Assembly (NCBI RefSeq): GCF_021730395.1
Contig: NC_069361.1
Location: 65,543,001-65,607,000, forward strand
DNA length: 64,000 nucleotides
DNA from: Mercenaria mercenaria
Taxonomy: Eukaryota; Mollusca; Bivalvia; Venerida; Veneridae
Reading direction: 5' to 3'
Shown here: positions 13,527 to 23,918 of the stretch, piece by piece
How the letters are laid out: each line of letters begins with the position of its first letter
Numbering within the stretch: the first letter of the stretch is position 1
Made by a program: the position numbers and the translations under genes
The notes under the pieces: model-generated
Told to the model about the DNA's origin: nothing
The model's database searches: none
What the model saw: the letters and a program-made list of their open reading frames with translations, nothing else

Positions 13527-13890
13527 GCGACTGATGTTGATTCTCATGCACTTGTAGCAGCGCAACAGATGCCTTAGTGATTTCTGTTCATTTACATGCA
13601 TCTGCAGCAGCGCAACAGGTTAGTTATTATCACTCTTGATTTTCATGCATTTGAAGCAACGCTACAGATAAACTTTGATCGCTTTTGATTCTCATGCATC
13701 TTTAGCAGCGCAGCAAATTAACTGATTGTGATTGCTGTTGATTTCATGCATCTCTGGCACAACAGAGTAATTGCAACTCATGTTTTTATTATGCATTTGT
13801 AGCAGTGCAACATATCTATTGTGTTTTCGGTTGATTCTAATGCATCTGTAGCAACGCAACAGATTAATTGTTATTAATAAGCTTCGACAA
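13527..13890. repeat. Diverged distal part of the 49-bp minisatellite
   Basis: About seven units remain recognisable by CTCATGCATCTG, TAGCAGCGCAACAGATTAA and similar phrases, but they are more diverged than units left of the inserted element. The last unit (about 13848-13885) runs into the 3' end of the cGAS-like gene and contains its stop codon. Confidence 0.85.
13785..13790 (-). promoter_or_regulatory. Candidate polyadenylation signal AATAAA
   Basis: TTTATT on the plus strand reads AATAAA on the minus strand, 74 bases past the stop codon of the cGAS-like gene. It lies inside diverged minisatellite units, so it would make the 3' UTR repeat-derived. Use of the site is inferred, not shown. 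Confidence 0.4.
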
Positions 13891-15987
13891 TAAGACACAG
13901 ATAAGTATGCTTGCAGCATTATTTCTTTGTCTTATACTCAGAGATTTCCTGTAGAAACGTAGCGCATCGACAGTTAGGTTCTCTTGTTCCATACATTGCC
14001 CTAAAAGATTCAATGCCGTTTCTCTATGGCAAAGGTTCCTGTCATTTTCAGTCACCCACACAAGGCTATTCAGTGCGTGTTGCTGCTCCTCATATCTATG
14101 TAGCTGACCAAAAGTTTTGTATTGCAGAAAATATAGGTAAGGGAGAGAATCGATTTCAGCCCAATCCATCCAACCATCTTTCTCAAGCCTTTGAACCCGA
14201 TCCTCCTCTGTAGACCTGAACATTTCATACTGAAGTTCTTTAGGTACACAATTAATTTCAGATGGTAAAAATCTTACACAAAATGCCACAACACGCCTTT
14301 TAGCTTCCTCACTGTGACGTCCTAAAACTGTTAAAAATCTTTCCTTCGAAATTCTAGTATAATCACAACAGGTGCAAGTCGGTACAACGACATCAATTTC
14401 ATATTTGTCTCTTATATGTGTAAGTAGACATAATGTCTGTTCTAGATCCCTTACACGATACAATACAGACGCTAGTTTGAGTCTGTTAGAAGCAAGATCT
14501 GAGTTGAGTCCTGCTGAAAACCAGGCATATGCCAGAGGAGAAATGGCATTGCCATGCTGAATGTTGTACGCTGCTATCATAGAGCCTAGCGAAGTGCAGA
14601 ACAGAGGTGTCAAAAGCCGGTAGGCTCTCTTTTCCAAGTCGTTACCTTCACGTTGGTACACAATAAAATCCGACACCAGTTTACGCAGAAACTGTATATT
14701 AGCTTCTAAGCTTTCATGTGTTATACGTAATAAAATAAGTTTATGCTGGTCACTTTCATTTTGTGCCGTTTGGAAGATTAATGTACCACTTATCATCGCA
14801 TTAATTAAAGCTCCGGACAATAAATCATATTGAGGTATCGTGTTCAGTTTATTCTGTAAACGTAGACCTAGGTCATCAGTCTGAATCCCATAAAGCAAAA
14901 TACTAATATTTTGTACCAGATTTAAGGTCAGTTCAATTAATTCATGCTTCTTCTGATATGAAAATTTGCCAGCCATCAGATTGTTCCCTTTGATAAAGAA
15001 GTGCGGGCAATTTGCATTTAAAATGCAGAAGTGCAATGTTAACAAGCAATATGACAAAACATTCAAAAGGTTATCCTCCTTCCATATACTTGGATGTTTG
15101 CTCCTTATACAATGCAACAAAACGGTTTTGCAAATGAAACTTGAAATCACTCCTTCGAACTGAGGATTTATATAGTTTTTCAAAATCATTTTCAACAAGA
15201 CATAGCATTTTACTTGTGTTATATTTAAACTGAACATAAGACATCTTTCAGCTAGAGAGGTTGATATTCTCCATTCAAACCCTGCATTTTCACTGACTTT
15301 GCTGTCAGTACCTACAACAAAACATTTGCTTCCCTCGATATATCTAATCATATCTTCTGTTGGCCATGTTTCCCCTCCTTGGCGGCTTAAAAAAGTTCTA
15401 GCTTCTTTTGGCCATGATTTAAATTGAATCGAATAAACAATGTCTTGTTCATATATGCCTGGTCGACCTTGTATTGATCTAGCTGGTCCTAGATTCTCTT
15501 CATCTTTTTCAGAGATGCCATGAAAAATGTTATGAAGAATGGTGTTTTTCAAAAGTAACCTTCCGTGTGTATCTGTTACCCAGTATTTGTTATCATATCC
15601 GTCAGCAGTATCAGGAACCGGTACATCAGATCGAAGCTGTTGTAGTAAACAATATCCTGGCGGCGTTTTCTCATCTTTTATCATCAGCAGATTGCAACTT
15701 CTATGACTCCATTCAGACCAGTCCTGTAAAATCCTCCCAGTTCCATCAGGCGCCAGAATATCCCAGTCTGACTGTAGACCCAATGTAGTCGTTCCCTCTG
15801 ACTGACTTCCTAGATAGTAAATAATGAATGGATTACCGAAAACTCTCCGTTTAACTGTATCCATAGTCTCTCTCAGTAGGAATGTTCTTCTTCTATTCAT
15901 CACCATTGTCTCATTCACCCCAATCTCATCAAGTACGTCTGACAGTTTAACTGACAGGTTTTGATAAATTTCAGGAGCTTTAAACAT
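13864..15987 (-). CDS. cGAS-like receptor / Mab-21 domain nucleotidyltransferase
   Basis: This is a 707-aa protein of the Mab-21/cGAS family. Known members sense nucleic acid or other ligands and make cyclic dinucleotides for STING signalling in the cytosol. The nucleotidyltransferase signature is present: GS at 60-61, SDWDIL giving D74 and D76, then QDIVYSIQFKSWP giving the third acidic residue D182 next to the family's K-S-W-P. FEWRISTSLAE at 237-247 matches the conserved Mab-21 E-W-R helix. So the metal-binding triad looks intact. No cGAS-type zinc thumb is seen. Residues 614-707 form a helical, TPR-like tail (ETALNLLGQC at 643-652, ALRFYRKSL at 675-683) typical of the bivalve versions. 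There are no membrane segments or signal peptide. Coding is one exon; a splice acceptor lies one base before the ATG, so a 5' UTR exon is expected upstream. The stop codon lies in the neighbouring minisatellite. The ligand and product cannot be told from sequence. Confidence 0.88.
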   Translation of the reverse strand: MFKAPEIYQNLSVKLSDVLDEIGVNETMVMNRRRTFLLRETMDTVKRRVFGNPFIIYYLGSQSEGTTTLGLQSDWDILAPDGTGRILQDWSEWSHRSCNLLMIKDEKTPPGYCLLQQLRSDVPVPDTADGYDNKYWVTDTHGRLLLKNTILHNIFHGISEKDEENLGPARSIQGRPGIYEQDIVYSIQFKSWPKEARTFLSRQGGETWPTEDMIRYIEGSKCFVVGTDSKVSENAGFEWRISTSLAERCLMFSLNITQVKCYVLLKMILKNYINPQFEGVISSFICKTVLLHCIRSKHPSIWKEDNLLNVLSYCLLTLHFCILNANCPHFFIKGNNLMAGKFSYQKKHELIELTLNLVQNISILLYGIQTDDLGLRLQNKLNTIPQYDLLSGALINAMISGTLIFQTAQNESDQHKLILLRITHESLEANIQFLRKLVSDFIVYQREGNDLEKRAYRLLTPLFCTSLGSMIAAYNIQHGNAISPLAYAWFSAGLNSDLASNRLKLASVLYRVRDLEQTLCLLTHIRDKYEIDVVVPTCTCCDYTRISKERFLTVLGRHSEEAKRRVVAFCVRFLPSEINCVPKELQYEMFRSTEEDRVQRLEKDGWMDWAEIDSLPYLYFLQYKTFGQLHRYEEQQHALNSLVWVTENDRNLCHRETALNLLGQCMEQENLTVDALRFYRKSLSIRQRNNAASILICVLLSKLINNN

Positions 15988-16003
15988 TCTGGAAAATCAA
16001 GTG
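15988..16003 (-). other. Splice acceptor just before the start codon of the cGAS-like gene
   Basis: On the minus strand the bases before the ATG read CTTGATTTTCCAG followed by A-ATG. This is a pyrimidine-rich tract plus AG, so translation probably starts two bases into an internal exon, and the promoter and first exon lie further right. I could not place that first exon. Confidence 0.6.
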
Positions 16004-17994
16004 CAATATGTATGAATAATATGTCCTTGTTTTCATAACAAATGAAGAACCTTTAAGAGCTTTTTGCCTGGTTTTATTAAGTTTTACAAGCTTTTAAGAA
16101 CGTGTTTTTACTGGTGATGAATGTCCGGAAAAGAAAAATCAACTAAAATATACTGAAAAGAAGGAAGATTGATCAATTAGTTTAAATACAGTTGAAAGTC
16201 ATTATTCCCTGGCTTTAACTGGCTTTTCTAAAAACTTTCTAAGACATTGTCAAGTCCCGTCCCGAAAACATGTGCACAACTGTATTGGCATAGACACTAA
16301 ATAGGAAAATGTCGCGAAAAAAAAAAAACGGTGGTCGCATAATGGCGGATACAAATAGTCCTCAGTTTTTATGCTCTGTAGAGCTATTTTCCTTATTTTC
16401 TTTGTAATTTGTTTTGCTAAAAACACCTGGCAGATCTATGCTTGACATGTAGGTAACATTTTTTTTAATGAAATAACAACATGACAGAATTGTTCATGGA
16501 AACTTAGATAATACACCACCACTATAATTTGGGGTCCAATTTTTTTAGCTGATTTTGCAGTTTGTTTGACTGAATGTATTTTTCTTGTATCAAACATGAT
16601 CCACACTTTTCTTTTGATTTTTATTCAGCACTGACAATATTATTCAAGTAAATGTAAGTTACAGGCATTTAAAATGGGGCATGATGTGTGCTGTGGCCAT
16701 TTGAAATATGTCGGTTTTATATAGAATAAAGAAGAACAGATATTTAGTGTGTTGTAACCTATAAGGTGACATTGGTAAAAATTGAAATCTGGCCAGATGA
16801 GGGTGGAAATGGGTTACTTTGATTCGAATCTGATAGAAAATGACGAAATAATTGCAATTTTATTGTAAATGAGGATTAAAACCCAAAAATATCAATTTTC
16901 GCTGTTTTGGGTGTATTTTTTCTTCTTCAAAAACTGCATATCTATAGCCTAAAGACTGCTAATATCTGGCAATCAGAGGTAAAAATGAACATATTTAAAA
17001 GTTTAAATGTGTAATTTGAATGCAGATCTCAGCAGAAAATGACAAAACAGGGCAAAACAAGGCTACAGTTAGGGTAATTGCTTGAAAATTATGTCGTGAC
17101 AGCTATTTTTGGCAAAAGTTCGTGTCTTATGTTACTGAAAATGCCACAAAACCTTAGAAACTGTTGATATCAAGCTAAAACCTTGTATTTGTCATGCATT
17201 TGGTTTGCTTTTACATTTCAAATGAAACTGACACAATCACGGGCTACAAACACGGGCTCCCACTCTTTATGGAGGCGATTTGAAAAAAGTGCCAGTGATA
17301 CTTCCGAGGCGGCACTAATGACCGGAACTACACGAGAAATGTAAACAAAGACAGACGGGCGAGTTTATTTTTTACATTCTATAACAAATTTAAGTCCTTA
17401 TTTCAATTTTTTTTATTCCCCTCAGAATTTGTGTATGCAGATCGATCTACAGAACGAAAGCATTTCTTGACGTGAAACTTTTGAAATTTGTTAAAAAGAA
17501 CCGAATTAAACCGAAAGTGGACATATGTCTATGTATTTCGCCCTAATTCACACAAGTAAGAGATTTCAAAGACATCGTTCGGATGTTGTTGAAAAGAATG
17601 TCTTATTACTGTACAATCTATGTGATTTGTTGGCGTCTACCGTCTGTGTGTATTTTTGGCCAAAAGGAGGAGCCAGCGACACAGAGGAGGCGCTAAGAAC
17701 CACAGTGGGAGCCAAGGAACATTTAATATCAGGGTTTTCAACGCTTTTAAGTTATAAGCAAACGATCTGCTTTCCTTCAACTGCATTTAGATATACATGT
17801 TCCTCTTGTCACTATTGTTGCATGTCTACTAGCTTTAGAACATAGGGTCATTAGTGGTATGTAAAGTGAACTTCTCATTCGACAACAGTTTTCATGACCG
17901 ATGACTTTTGAAATTGAACTTAGTAGTGTGAGATATGTCGCAATGGTTGAAATAACCCTTTTTAGTTTGAATACATGCTTTGTTGTGTGTAAAG
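16004..17994. other. Non-coding region upstream of the cGAS-like gene
   Basis: AT-rich DNA that should contain the 5' intron, first exon and promoter of the minus-strand gene, none of which I can place. At 17252-17261 the block GGCTCCCACT is matched by its inverse AGTGGGAGCC near 17705-17714. Just inside both are related GAGGCG-rich stretches, so 17250-17716 may be a small decayed inverted-repeat element. The 106-codon open frame at 17525-17845 has no recognisable domain. Confidence 0.4.
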
Positions 17995-18421
17995 TTAGCC
18001 GTGATGGAAAATAGATGGGCTGTAAAGTAAGCCTTGTTGAAAAATAGATGACCTGTAAAGTTAGTCTTGTTGAAAAATAGATGGCCTGTTACGTTATCCT
18101 GGTTGAAAAATAGATGGCCTGTAAAGTAAGCCTTGCTGAAAAATAGATGGCCTGTAAAGTTGGCCATTTTGGAAAACAGATGGCCTGTAAAGTTAGCCTT
18201 GCTGAAAAATAGATGCCCTGTAACGTTAGCCTTGTTGGAAAATAGATGGTCGGTAAAGAAAGACTTGTTGGAAAATAGATGGCCGGTAAAGTGAGCCTTG
18301 TTGAAAAATAGATGACATGTAGAGTTAGCCTTGTTAAAAATAGATGGCCTGTAAAGTAAGCCTTGTTGGAACATAGATGGCCGGTAAAGTAAGCCTGGTG
18401 GCCTGTAAAGTAACCTTGTTA

Positions 18422-20011
18422 AACAAGAGATCACAGAGTGATCTTGGCGCCCACCATGTGCCATTTTTGAGTGTTCCAAATTTCAAGACTTACTGACTAG
18501 CTCAAGGTCAAATTTCATTTCCGTACACAACACTTTGCATGTGGTCCAAATTCGAAAGCTGTAGCTTGAGAAATGTGAAAGTAGGTCACTAGATCAATTT
18601 CAAGGACGAAATGTGAAAGTAGGTCACTAGGTCAAAATCAAGGTCAAATAACACTTCAGAACACAAATTTATGCATGTGGTCCAAATTTAAAGCCTGTAC
18701 CTTCAAAAATGTGGAAGTAGGTCACAAGGTCAAAATCAAGGTCAAATTTTATTTCGGAACACAGAACTATGCATGTGTTCCAAATTTGAAGCCTGTACCT
18801 TCAAAAATGTGAAAGTAGGTCACTAGGTCAATGTAAAGGTCAAAGTTTGTTTCGGTACACAAAACTATGCATGTGGTCCAAATTTGAAGGCTGTAGCTTG
18901 AGAAATGTGAAAGTAGGTCATTAGGTCAAAATCAAGGTCAAATTCCAATTCAGAACACAAAACTATGCATGTGGTCCAAATTTGAAGCCTGTACCTTCAA
19001 AAATGTGAAAGTAGGTCACTAGGTCAAAGTCAAGGTCAAAGTTTTTTTCAGTGCACAAAACTATGCAAGTGGTCCAACTTTGAAGGCTGTAGCTACAGAA
19101 ATGTGAAAGTAGGTCACTAGGTCAAAATCAAGGTCAACTCATGTCAAGGTTCATCTTGCCACTCAAAACCATACATGTGGTCCAAATTTGAATGTTGTAG
19201 GTTATTGACAAGAAGATTTTAAAATCTTTTCCCTATATAAGTCTATATGAACCATGTGACCCCCCGGGGCGGGGCCATATTTGACCCTAGGGGGATAATT
19301 TGAACAAACTTGGTAGAGAACCACTAGATGATGCTACATTACAAATGCCAAAGCCCTAGGCTTTGTGGTTTGGACAAGAAGATTTTCAACGTTTTTCCCT
19401 ATGTAAGTCTATGTAACCATGTGACCCCGGGGCGGAGCCATATTTGACCCTAGGGGGATAATTTGAACAATCTTAGTAGAAGACCACTAGATGATGTCAT
19501 ATACAAAATATCAAAGCCCTAGGCCCTGTGGTTTTGAACAAGAGGTTTTTCAAAGTTTTTCCCTATATAAGTCTATATAAACCATGTGACCCCCGGGGCG
19601 GGGCCATATTAGACCCCAAGGAAATATTTTGAATCATCTTGGTAGAGGACCACTAGATGATGCTTCATACCAAATATCAAAGCCCTAGGCTCTGTGGTTT
19701 TGGACAAGAAGATTTTCAAAGTTTTTCCCTATATAAATCTATGTAAATTATAGAAATAAACAAAGGGCCATAACTTACTAAAAAATTGTTGAACCAGTCT
19801 GATTTTCAGGGGGACACAACTAGGGTACCAATACATCATTCTGACAAAGTTTGGTCAAAATCCCCCAGGTAGTTTCTGAGGAGATGCGATAACGAGAAAT
19901 TGTTAACGGACGGAAGGACGGACGGACTGACGGACGGACGGACGGACGGAAGGACGACGGACCACGGACGCAGAGTGATTTGAATAGCCCACCATCTGAT
20001 GATGGTGGGCT
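18422..20011 (+). mobile_element. Internally tandem non-autonomous element, family C
   Basis: It starts AACAAGA, then a perfect hairpin GATCAC/GTGATC, then the subterminal block GGCGCCCACCAT (18446-18457). Units of about 125 bp carry GTGAAAGTAGGTCACTAGG and ACTATGCATGTGGTCC. From about 19200, units of ~170 bp carry CATGTGACCCC and CCACTAGATGATG. A GACGG tract (19908-19960) precedes a perfect terminal hairpin: AGCCCACCATC at 19986-19996, loop TGAT, inverse at 20001-20011, then AAAAA. It interrupts the 33-bp array between CCTTGTT and AAAAATAGATGG. No coding capacity. Confidence 0.82.
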
Positions 20012-20260
20012 AAAAATAGATGGCCTGTAAAGAAAGCCTTGTTGGAAAATAGATGGCCTGTAAAGTAACTCTTGTTGGAAAATAGATGGCCTGTCAGCCT
20101 TGCTGAAAAATAGATCGCATGTAAAGTAAGCCTGGTTGGAAAAAATATGGCATGTAAAGTTCGCATGGTAGGAAAATTGACGGCCTGTAAAGTAAGCCTT
20201 GTTGGAAAAATAGATGGCCTATAAAGTAAGCCTTGTTGGAAAATAGACGGCCTATAAAGT

Positions 20261-20591
20261 ATTGTGTGTGTGTTCGGGTTTAACGTCTTTTCAACAATTT
20301 TTCAGTCATATAAACGACGGTGTCTACTTGTAGCAGTGAGCACAATGCCCAACTTTATAGTGCTGCCTCACTGGAATATCACGCCGTAGACACGTGGCAT
20401 GATACCCCGCCCAGTCACATTATACTGACACCGGGCTGACCAGTCCTAGCACTATCCTCTTAATGCTGAGTGCCAAGCGAGGAAGCTACTAGTACCATTT
20501 TTTAAGTCTTTGGTATGACGCGGCCGGAGATCGAACCCACGACCTCCCGCACTCGAAGCGGACGCTCTACCACTAGGCTACCGAGTCGGTT
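20261..20591 (-). mobile_element. tRNA-derived SINE with 12-bp target duplication
   Basis: On the minus strand the tRNA-like head is at the high-coordinate end: A box TAGCCTAGTGGTAGAGCG and B box GGGTTCGATCTCC (about 20530-20580). The body ends in a conserved tail (GGGTTTAACGTC on the plus strand) and a short CA-rich tract. The flanks are identical 12-mers GGCCTATAAAGT at 20249-20260 and 20592-20603, consistent with LINE-driven retroposition into the 33-bp array. It is a SINE rather than a tRNA gene because of the long body. Confidence 0.85.
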
Positions 20592-21430
20592 GGCCTATAA
20601 AGTAAGCCTTGTTGAAAAATATATGACATATAAAGTAAGCTTTGTTGAAAAATAGATGGCCTTAACAGTAAGCCTTGTTGAAATGTAGATAGCCTGTAAA
20701 GTGAGCCTTGTCAGAGAATAGATGGCATGTAAAGTAAGAATTGTTTGAAAATAGATGACCTGTAAAGTAAGCGTGGTGGCCTGTAAAGTAAGCCTTGTTG
20801 AAAAAATAGATGGCCTGTTACGTTAGCCTGGTTGAAAAAAAAAAGATGGCCTGTAAAGTAAGCGTGGCGGCCTGTAACGTTAGTCTTGTTGAAAAAATAG
20901 ATGACCTGTAAAGTAAGCCTTGTTGGAAAAAAGATGGCCTGTAAAGTAAGACTTGTTGACAAATAGATGGCATGTAAAGTTAGCCTGTGTGGAAAATAGA
21001 TGGCCTGTAAAATAAGCCTTGTTGGAAAATAAAATGCCTGAAAAGTTAGGTTTGTGTGAAAATAGATGACCTGCAAGGTAAGCCTGGTTGTCCTGTAAAG
21101 AAAGTTTAGTTGAAATATTGATGGCCTGTAAAGTAAGACTTGTTGGAAAATAGATGGCCTGTAAAGTAAGCTTTGTTTGAAAATAGATGGCCGGTAAAGT
21201 TAGCCTTGTTGAAAAACTGATTGCCTGTAAAGTAAGCCTGGTTTGAAAATAGATGGCCTGTAAAAGTAGCGTGATTGGAAAATAGATGGCCTGTAAAGTA
21301 AGCTTTGTTGAAAAATAGATGGCCTTTAATGTTAGCCTTGTTGGAAAATAGATGATCGGCAAAGAAAACCTGGTTGGAAAATAGATGGCCTGGAAAGTTA
21401 GCCTGGCTGGAAAAAAATGGCCTGTAAATT

Positions 21431-21655
21431 TTGTTTGTTTTTGTTTTGTTTTGGGTTTAACGCCGTTTTTCAACAGTATTTCAGTCATGTAACAGCGGGC
21501 AGTTAACCTAACCAGTGTTCCTGGATTCTGTACCAGTACAAACCTGTTATCCGCAAGTAACTGCCAACTTCCCCACATGAATCAGAGGTGGAGGACTAAT
21601 GATTTCAGACACAATGTCGTTTATCAAATAGTCACGGAGAACATACGCCCCGCCC
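21431..21655 (-). mobile_element. SINE-like retroposon with 12-bp target duplication
   Basis: It shares the tail block GGGTTTAACGCCGTTTTTCAA (shortened here) with the SINE at 20261, then a T/G-rich stretch (tail on the minus strand). No tRNA-like head is visible, so it may be 5' truncated or have a different head. Both flanks are GGCCTGTAAATT (21419-21430 and 21656-21667), the same phase of the 33-bp unit as the other two insertions. Confidence 0.75.
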
Positions 21656-21799
21656 GGCCTGTAAATTAAGCCTGGTTGGAAAATAGATGGCCGGAAAAGT
21701 AAACCTGGTTGGAAAATAGATGGCTTGTAAAGTTGGCCTGGCTGGAAATAATTGGCCTGTAAATTAAGCCTGGTTGGAAATTAGATGGCCTGTGAAGTA

Positions 21800-21967
21800 T
21801 TTATTTATTTATTTGGGTTTTACGCGCACCAACACAATATAGGTTATATGGCGCCAAACTGGACTACAAATTTTGGTTCCACATCTCATTTACATCGAAA
21901 TAAAAACATGAGGTATGGAATCAAAATGTGTATACCTGCTGGAATCACAGAGTTACTGCAAAACCAA
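21800..21967 (-). mobile_element. Short SINE-like retroposon with 13-bp target duplication
   Basis: A (TTTA)n tract next to GGGTTTTACGCGCACCAAC marks the tail on the minus strand. The flanks are GGCCTGTGAAGTA (21787-21799) and GGCCTATGAAGTA (21968-21980), differing at one base. The body of about 150 bp has no clear tRNA head, so its origin is uncertain. Confidence 0.7.
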
Positions 21968-22381
21968 GGCCTATGAAGTAAGCCTTGTTGGTAAAATGAT
22001 GGCCTGTAAAGTAAGCCTTGTTGGAAAATAGATGGCATGTAAAGAAAGCCTTGTTGGAAAATAGATGGCCTGTATAGTTAGCCTTGTTGAAAAATAAAAC
22101 GCCTGAAAAGTTAGGTTTGTGTGAAAATAGATGACCTGCAAAGTAAGCCTGGTTGGAAAATTGATGGCCTGTAAAGTAAGCCTTGTTGGAAAATAGATGG
22201 CTTGTAAAGTAAGCCTTTTTGGAAAATAGATGGCCTGTAAAGTTATACTGGTTGGAAAATAGATGGCTTGTAAAGTTAAGGAAAATAGATGGCCTGAAAA
22301 GTTAGTCTTGTTGAAAAATAGATGGTCTGTAAAGTTAGCCTTGTTGGAAAATAGATGGCCTGTAAAGTTAGCCTGGTTGCA

Positions 22382-23595
22382 AACAAGATGGTCATTGACC
22401 CTAAAGCGCTCACCTGTGTACATGGCTTCAAATGTGTTTGTATAACTACAGAGTTAGGTTTCTTCTATGTTAGCCTATATTATAAACGTGTCACACCGAT
22501 TTTGGACCTAGGGCAATACAATATTTTGGACAATTACGGTAGACATTACAAATCTGATATCACACTCAAATATCAAGACTCTAGCTCCTATTGATTCAGA
22601 GAATTTTTTTTTAAAAGTTTCTAATATAAAAGCCTATAATAAGTACATGTCAGACACAGGGGCGTGGCCAATTTTTTCTTTACCTTAGGGCAATAACTTG
22701 GACAAGTTTGGTATATATAAAGGGATAATTGACCACGCCCCCTGGCAGCAATGTTTTTTGATGAATCGTAATAATTTGAACAATCTTAGTAGAGGGTCAC
22801 ACAAGAACCATTTTGGGAAATTATTTTAAAATTGGGCCAGCAGTTTCAAACAATGAGATTTTTAAAGTTTCCATTATATACATATAGGGAAAAGTGACCA
22901 CGCCCTCTAGGGGCCATGTTTTTTGACAAATAAAAATAATTTGAACAATCTTGGTAGAAGGTCACACAAGGGCCATTTGTGTAAAATTATTTTACAATTT
23001 GTCCAGCAGTTTCATACAAGAAGATTTTTAAAGTTTCCACTATACATATAGGGAAAAGTGACCACGCCCTCTGGCGGCCATGTTTTTTGACGAATCAAAA
23101 TAATTTGAACAATCTTGGTATAGAGGGTCACACAAGGACTATCTGTGTAAAATTATCTTGAAATCGGACAAGCAGTTTCACACAAGAATTTTTTTTTCAA
23201 GTTTCCTCTACATATACATATAGCGAAAAGTGACCACGCCATGGTTTTTGACGAATCAGTTTAATTTGAACAATCTTGGTAGAGGGTGACATAAGGACCA
23301 TTTGTGTGAAATTATTTCAAAAATCAGAGCATCGGTTTTGAAGGAGATGCTGTTTGAAGATTTTTCTTTTTTAGCTCTGGCGGCCTCTATGTGCAACCAA
23401 GCGGAACTGGATGAACAACTTTAGCAGAGGACCATTCAAGGAACATCCATGCCAAGTTTCATCAAAATCCATTCAGTGATTATGGAGGAGATGTCTTTTA
23501 AACACAATTGTTGACGACGGACGACTTGACGCACGGACGACGGACACAGCGTGATCACAATACCTCACCATGAGCACTTTGTGGTCAGGTGAGCT
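22382..23595 (+). mobile_element. Internally tandem non-autonomous element, family B, copy 2
   Basis: It begins AACAAGATGGTCATTGACCC with the GGTCA/TGACC hairpin and AGCGCTCACC. About four units of ~140 bp follow (GACCACGCCCTCTGGCGGCC, TTTTTTGACGAATC). A GACGG-like tract (23514-23545) precedes a terminal hairpin around 23562-23595 that ends GGTGAGCT, then AAAA. It splits the 33-bp array at the same phase as family C. It is the inverse of the copy at 2109-3549. Confidence 0.82.
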
Positions 23596-23918
23596 AAAAT
23601 AGCTGGCATGTAAAGTAAGCCTTGCTGGAAAATAGATGGCCTGTATACTTAGCCTGTTTGGAAAATAGATGGCCTGTAAAATTAGCCTGGTTGGAAAATT
23701 GATGACCTGTAAAGTAAGCCTTGTTGGAAATTAGATGGCCTGTAAAGTAAACCGAGTTGGAAAACAGATGGCCGTTAAAGACAGTAAGCCTGGTTGAAAA
23801 ATTGATGGCCTGTAACGTTAGCCTGGCTGGAAAATAGACTGCCTGTAAAGTAAGCCTTGTTGGAAAATAGATGGCCGGTAAAGTAAGCCTGGTTGGAAAA
23901 TAGGTGGCCTGTAAATAT

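Larger units (their letters stand above)
17995..23918. repeat. 33-bp minisatellite, repeatedly interrupted
   Basis: The unit is about AAAATAGATGGCCTGTAAAG followed by TAAGCCTTGTTGG, 33 bp. Array segments lie at 17995-18420, 20012-20260, 20604-21430, 21668-21799, 21981-22381 and 23596-23918. Between them sit two internally tandem elements and three SINE-like retroposons. Because 33 bp equals 11 codons, minus-strand frames stay open for up to about 230 residues, reading roughly T-G-H-L-F-x-N-K-A-x-F. Different segments are open in different frames, so I do not call a protein. Confidence 0.93.

Noticed and set aside
17525-17845. 106-codon open frame upstream of the cGAS-like gene
   Set aside because: No domain, ordinary AT-rich composition, and it overlaps a likely decayed repeat.
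20512-20591. A tRNA gene on the minus strand
   Set aside because: It is the head of a SINE with a 12-bp target duplication.
17892-22423. Minus-strand open frames of up to 232 codons with an 11-residue repeat (TGHLFSNKAYF-like)
   Set aside because: A 33-bp unit keeps any stop-free frame open. Neighbouring segments are open in different frames (also read as LQAIYFPTRLT), which argues against a selected protein.
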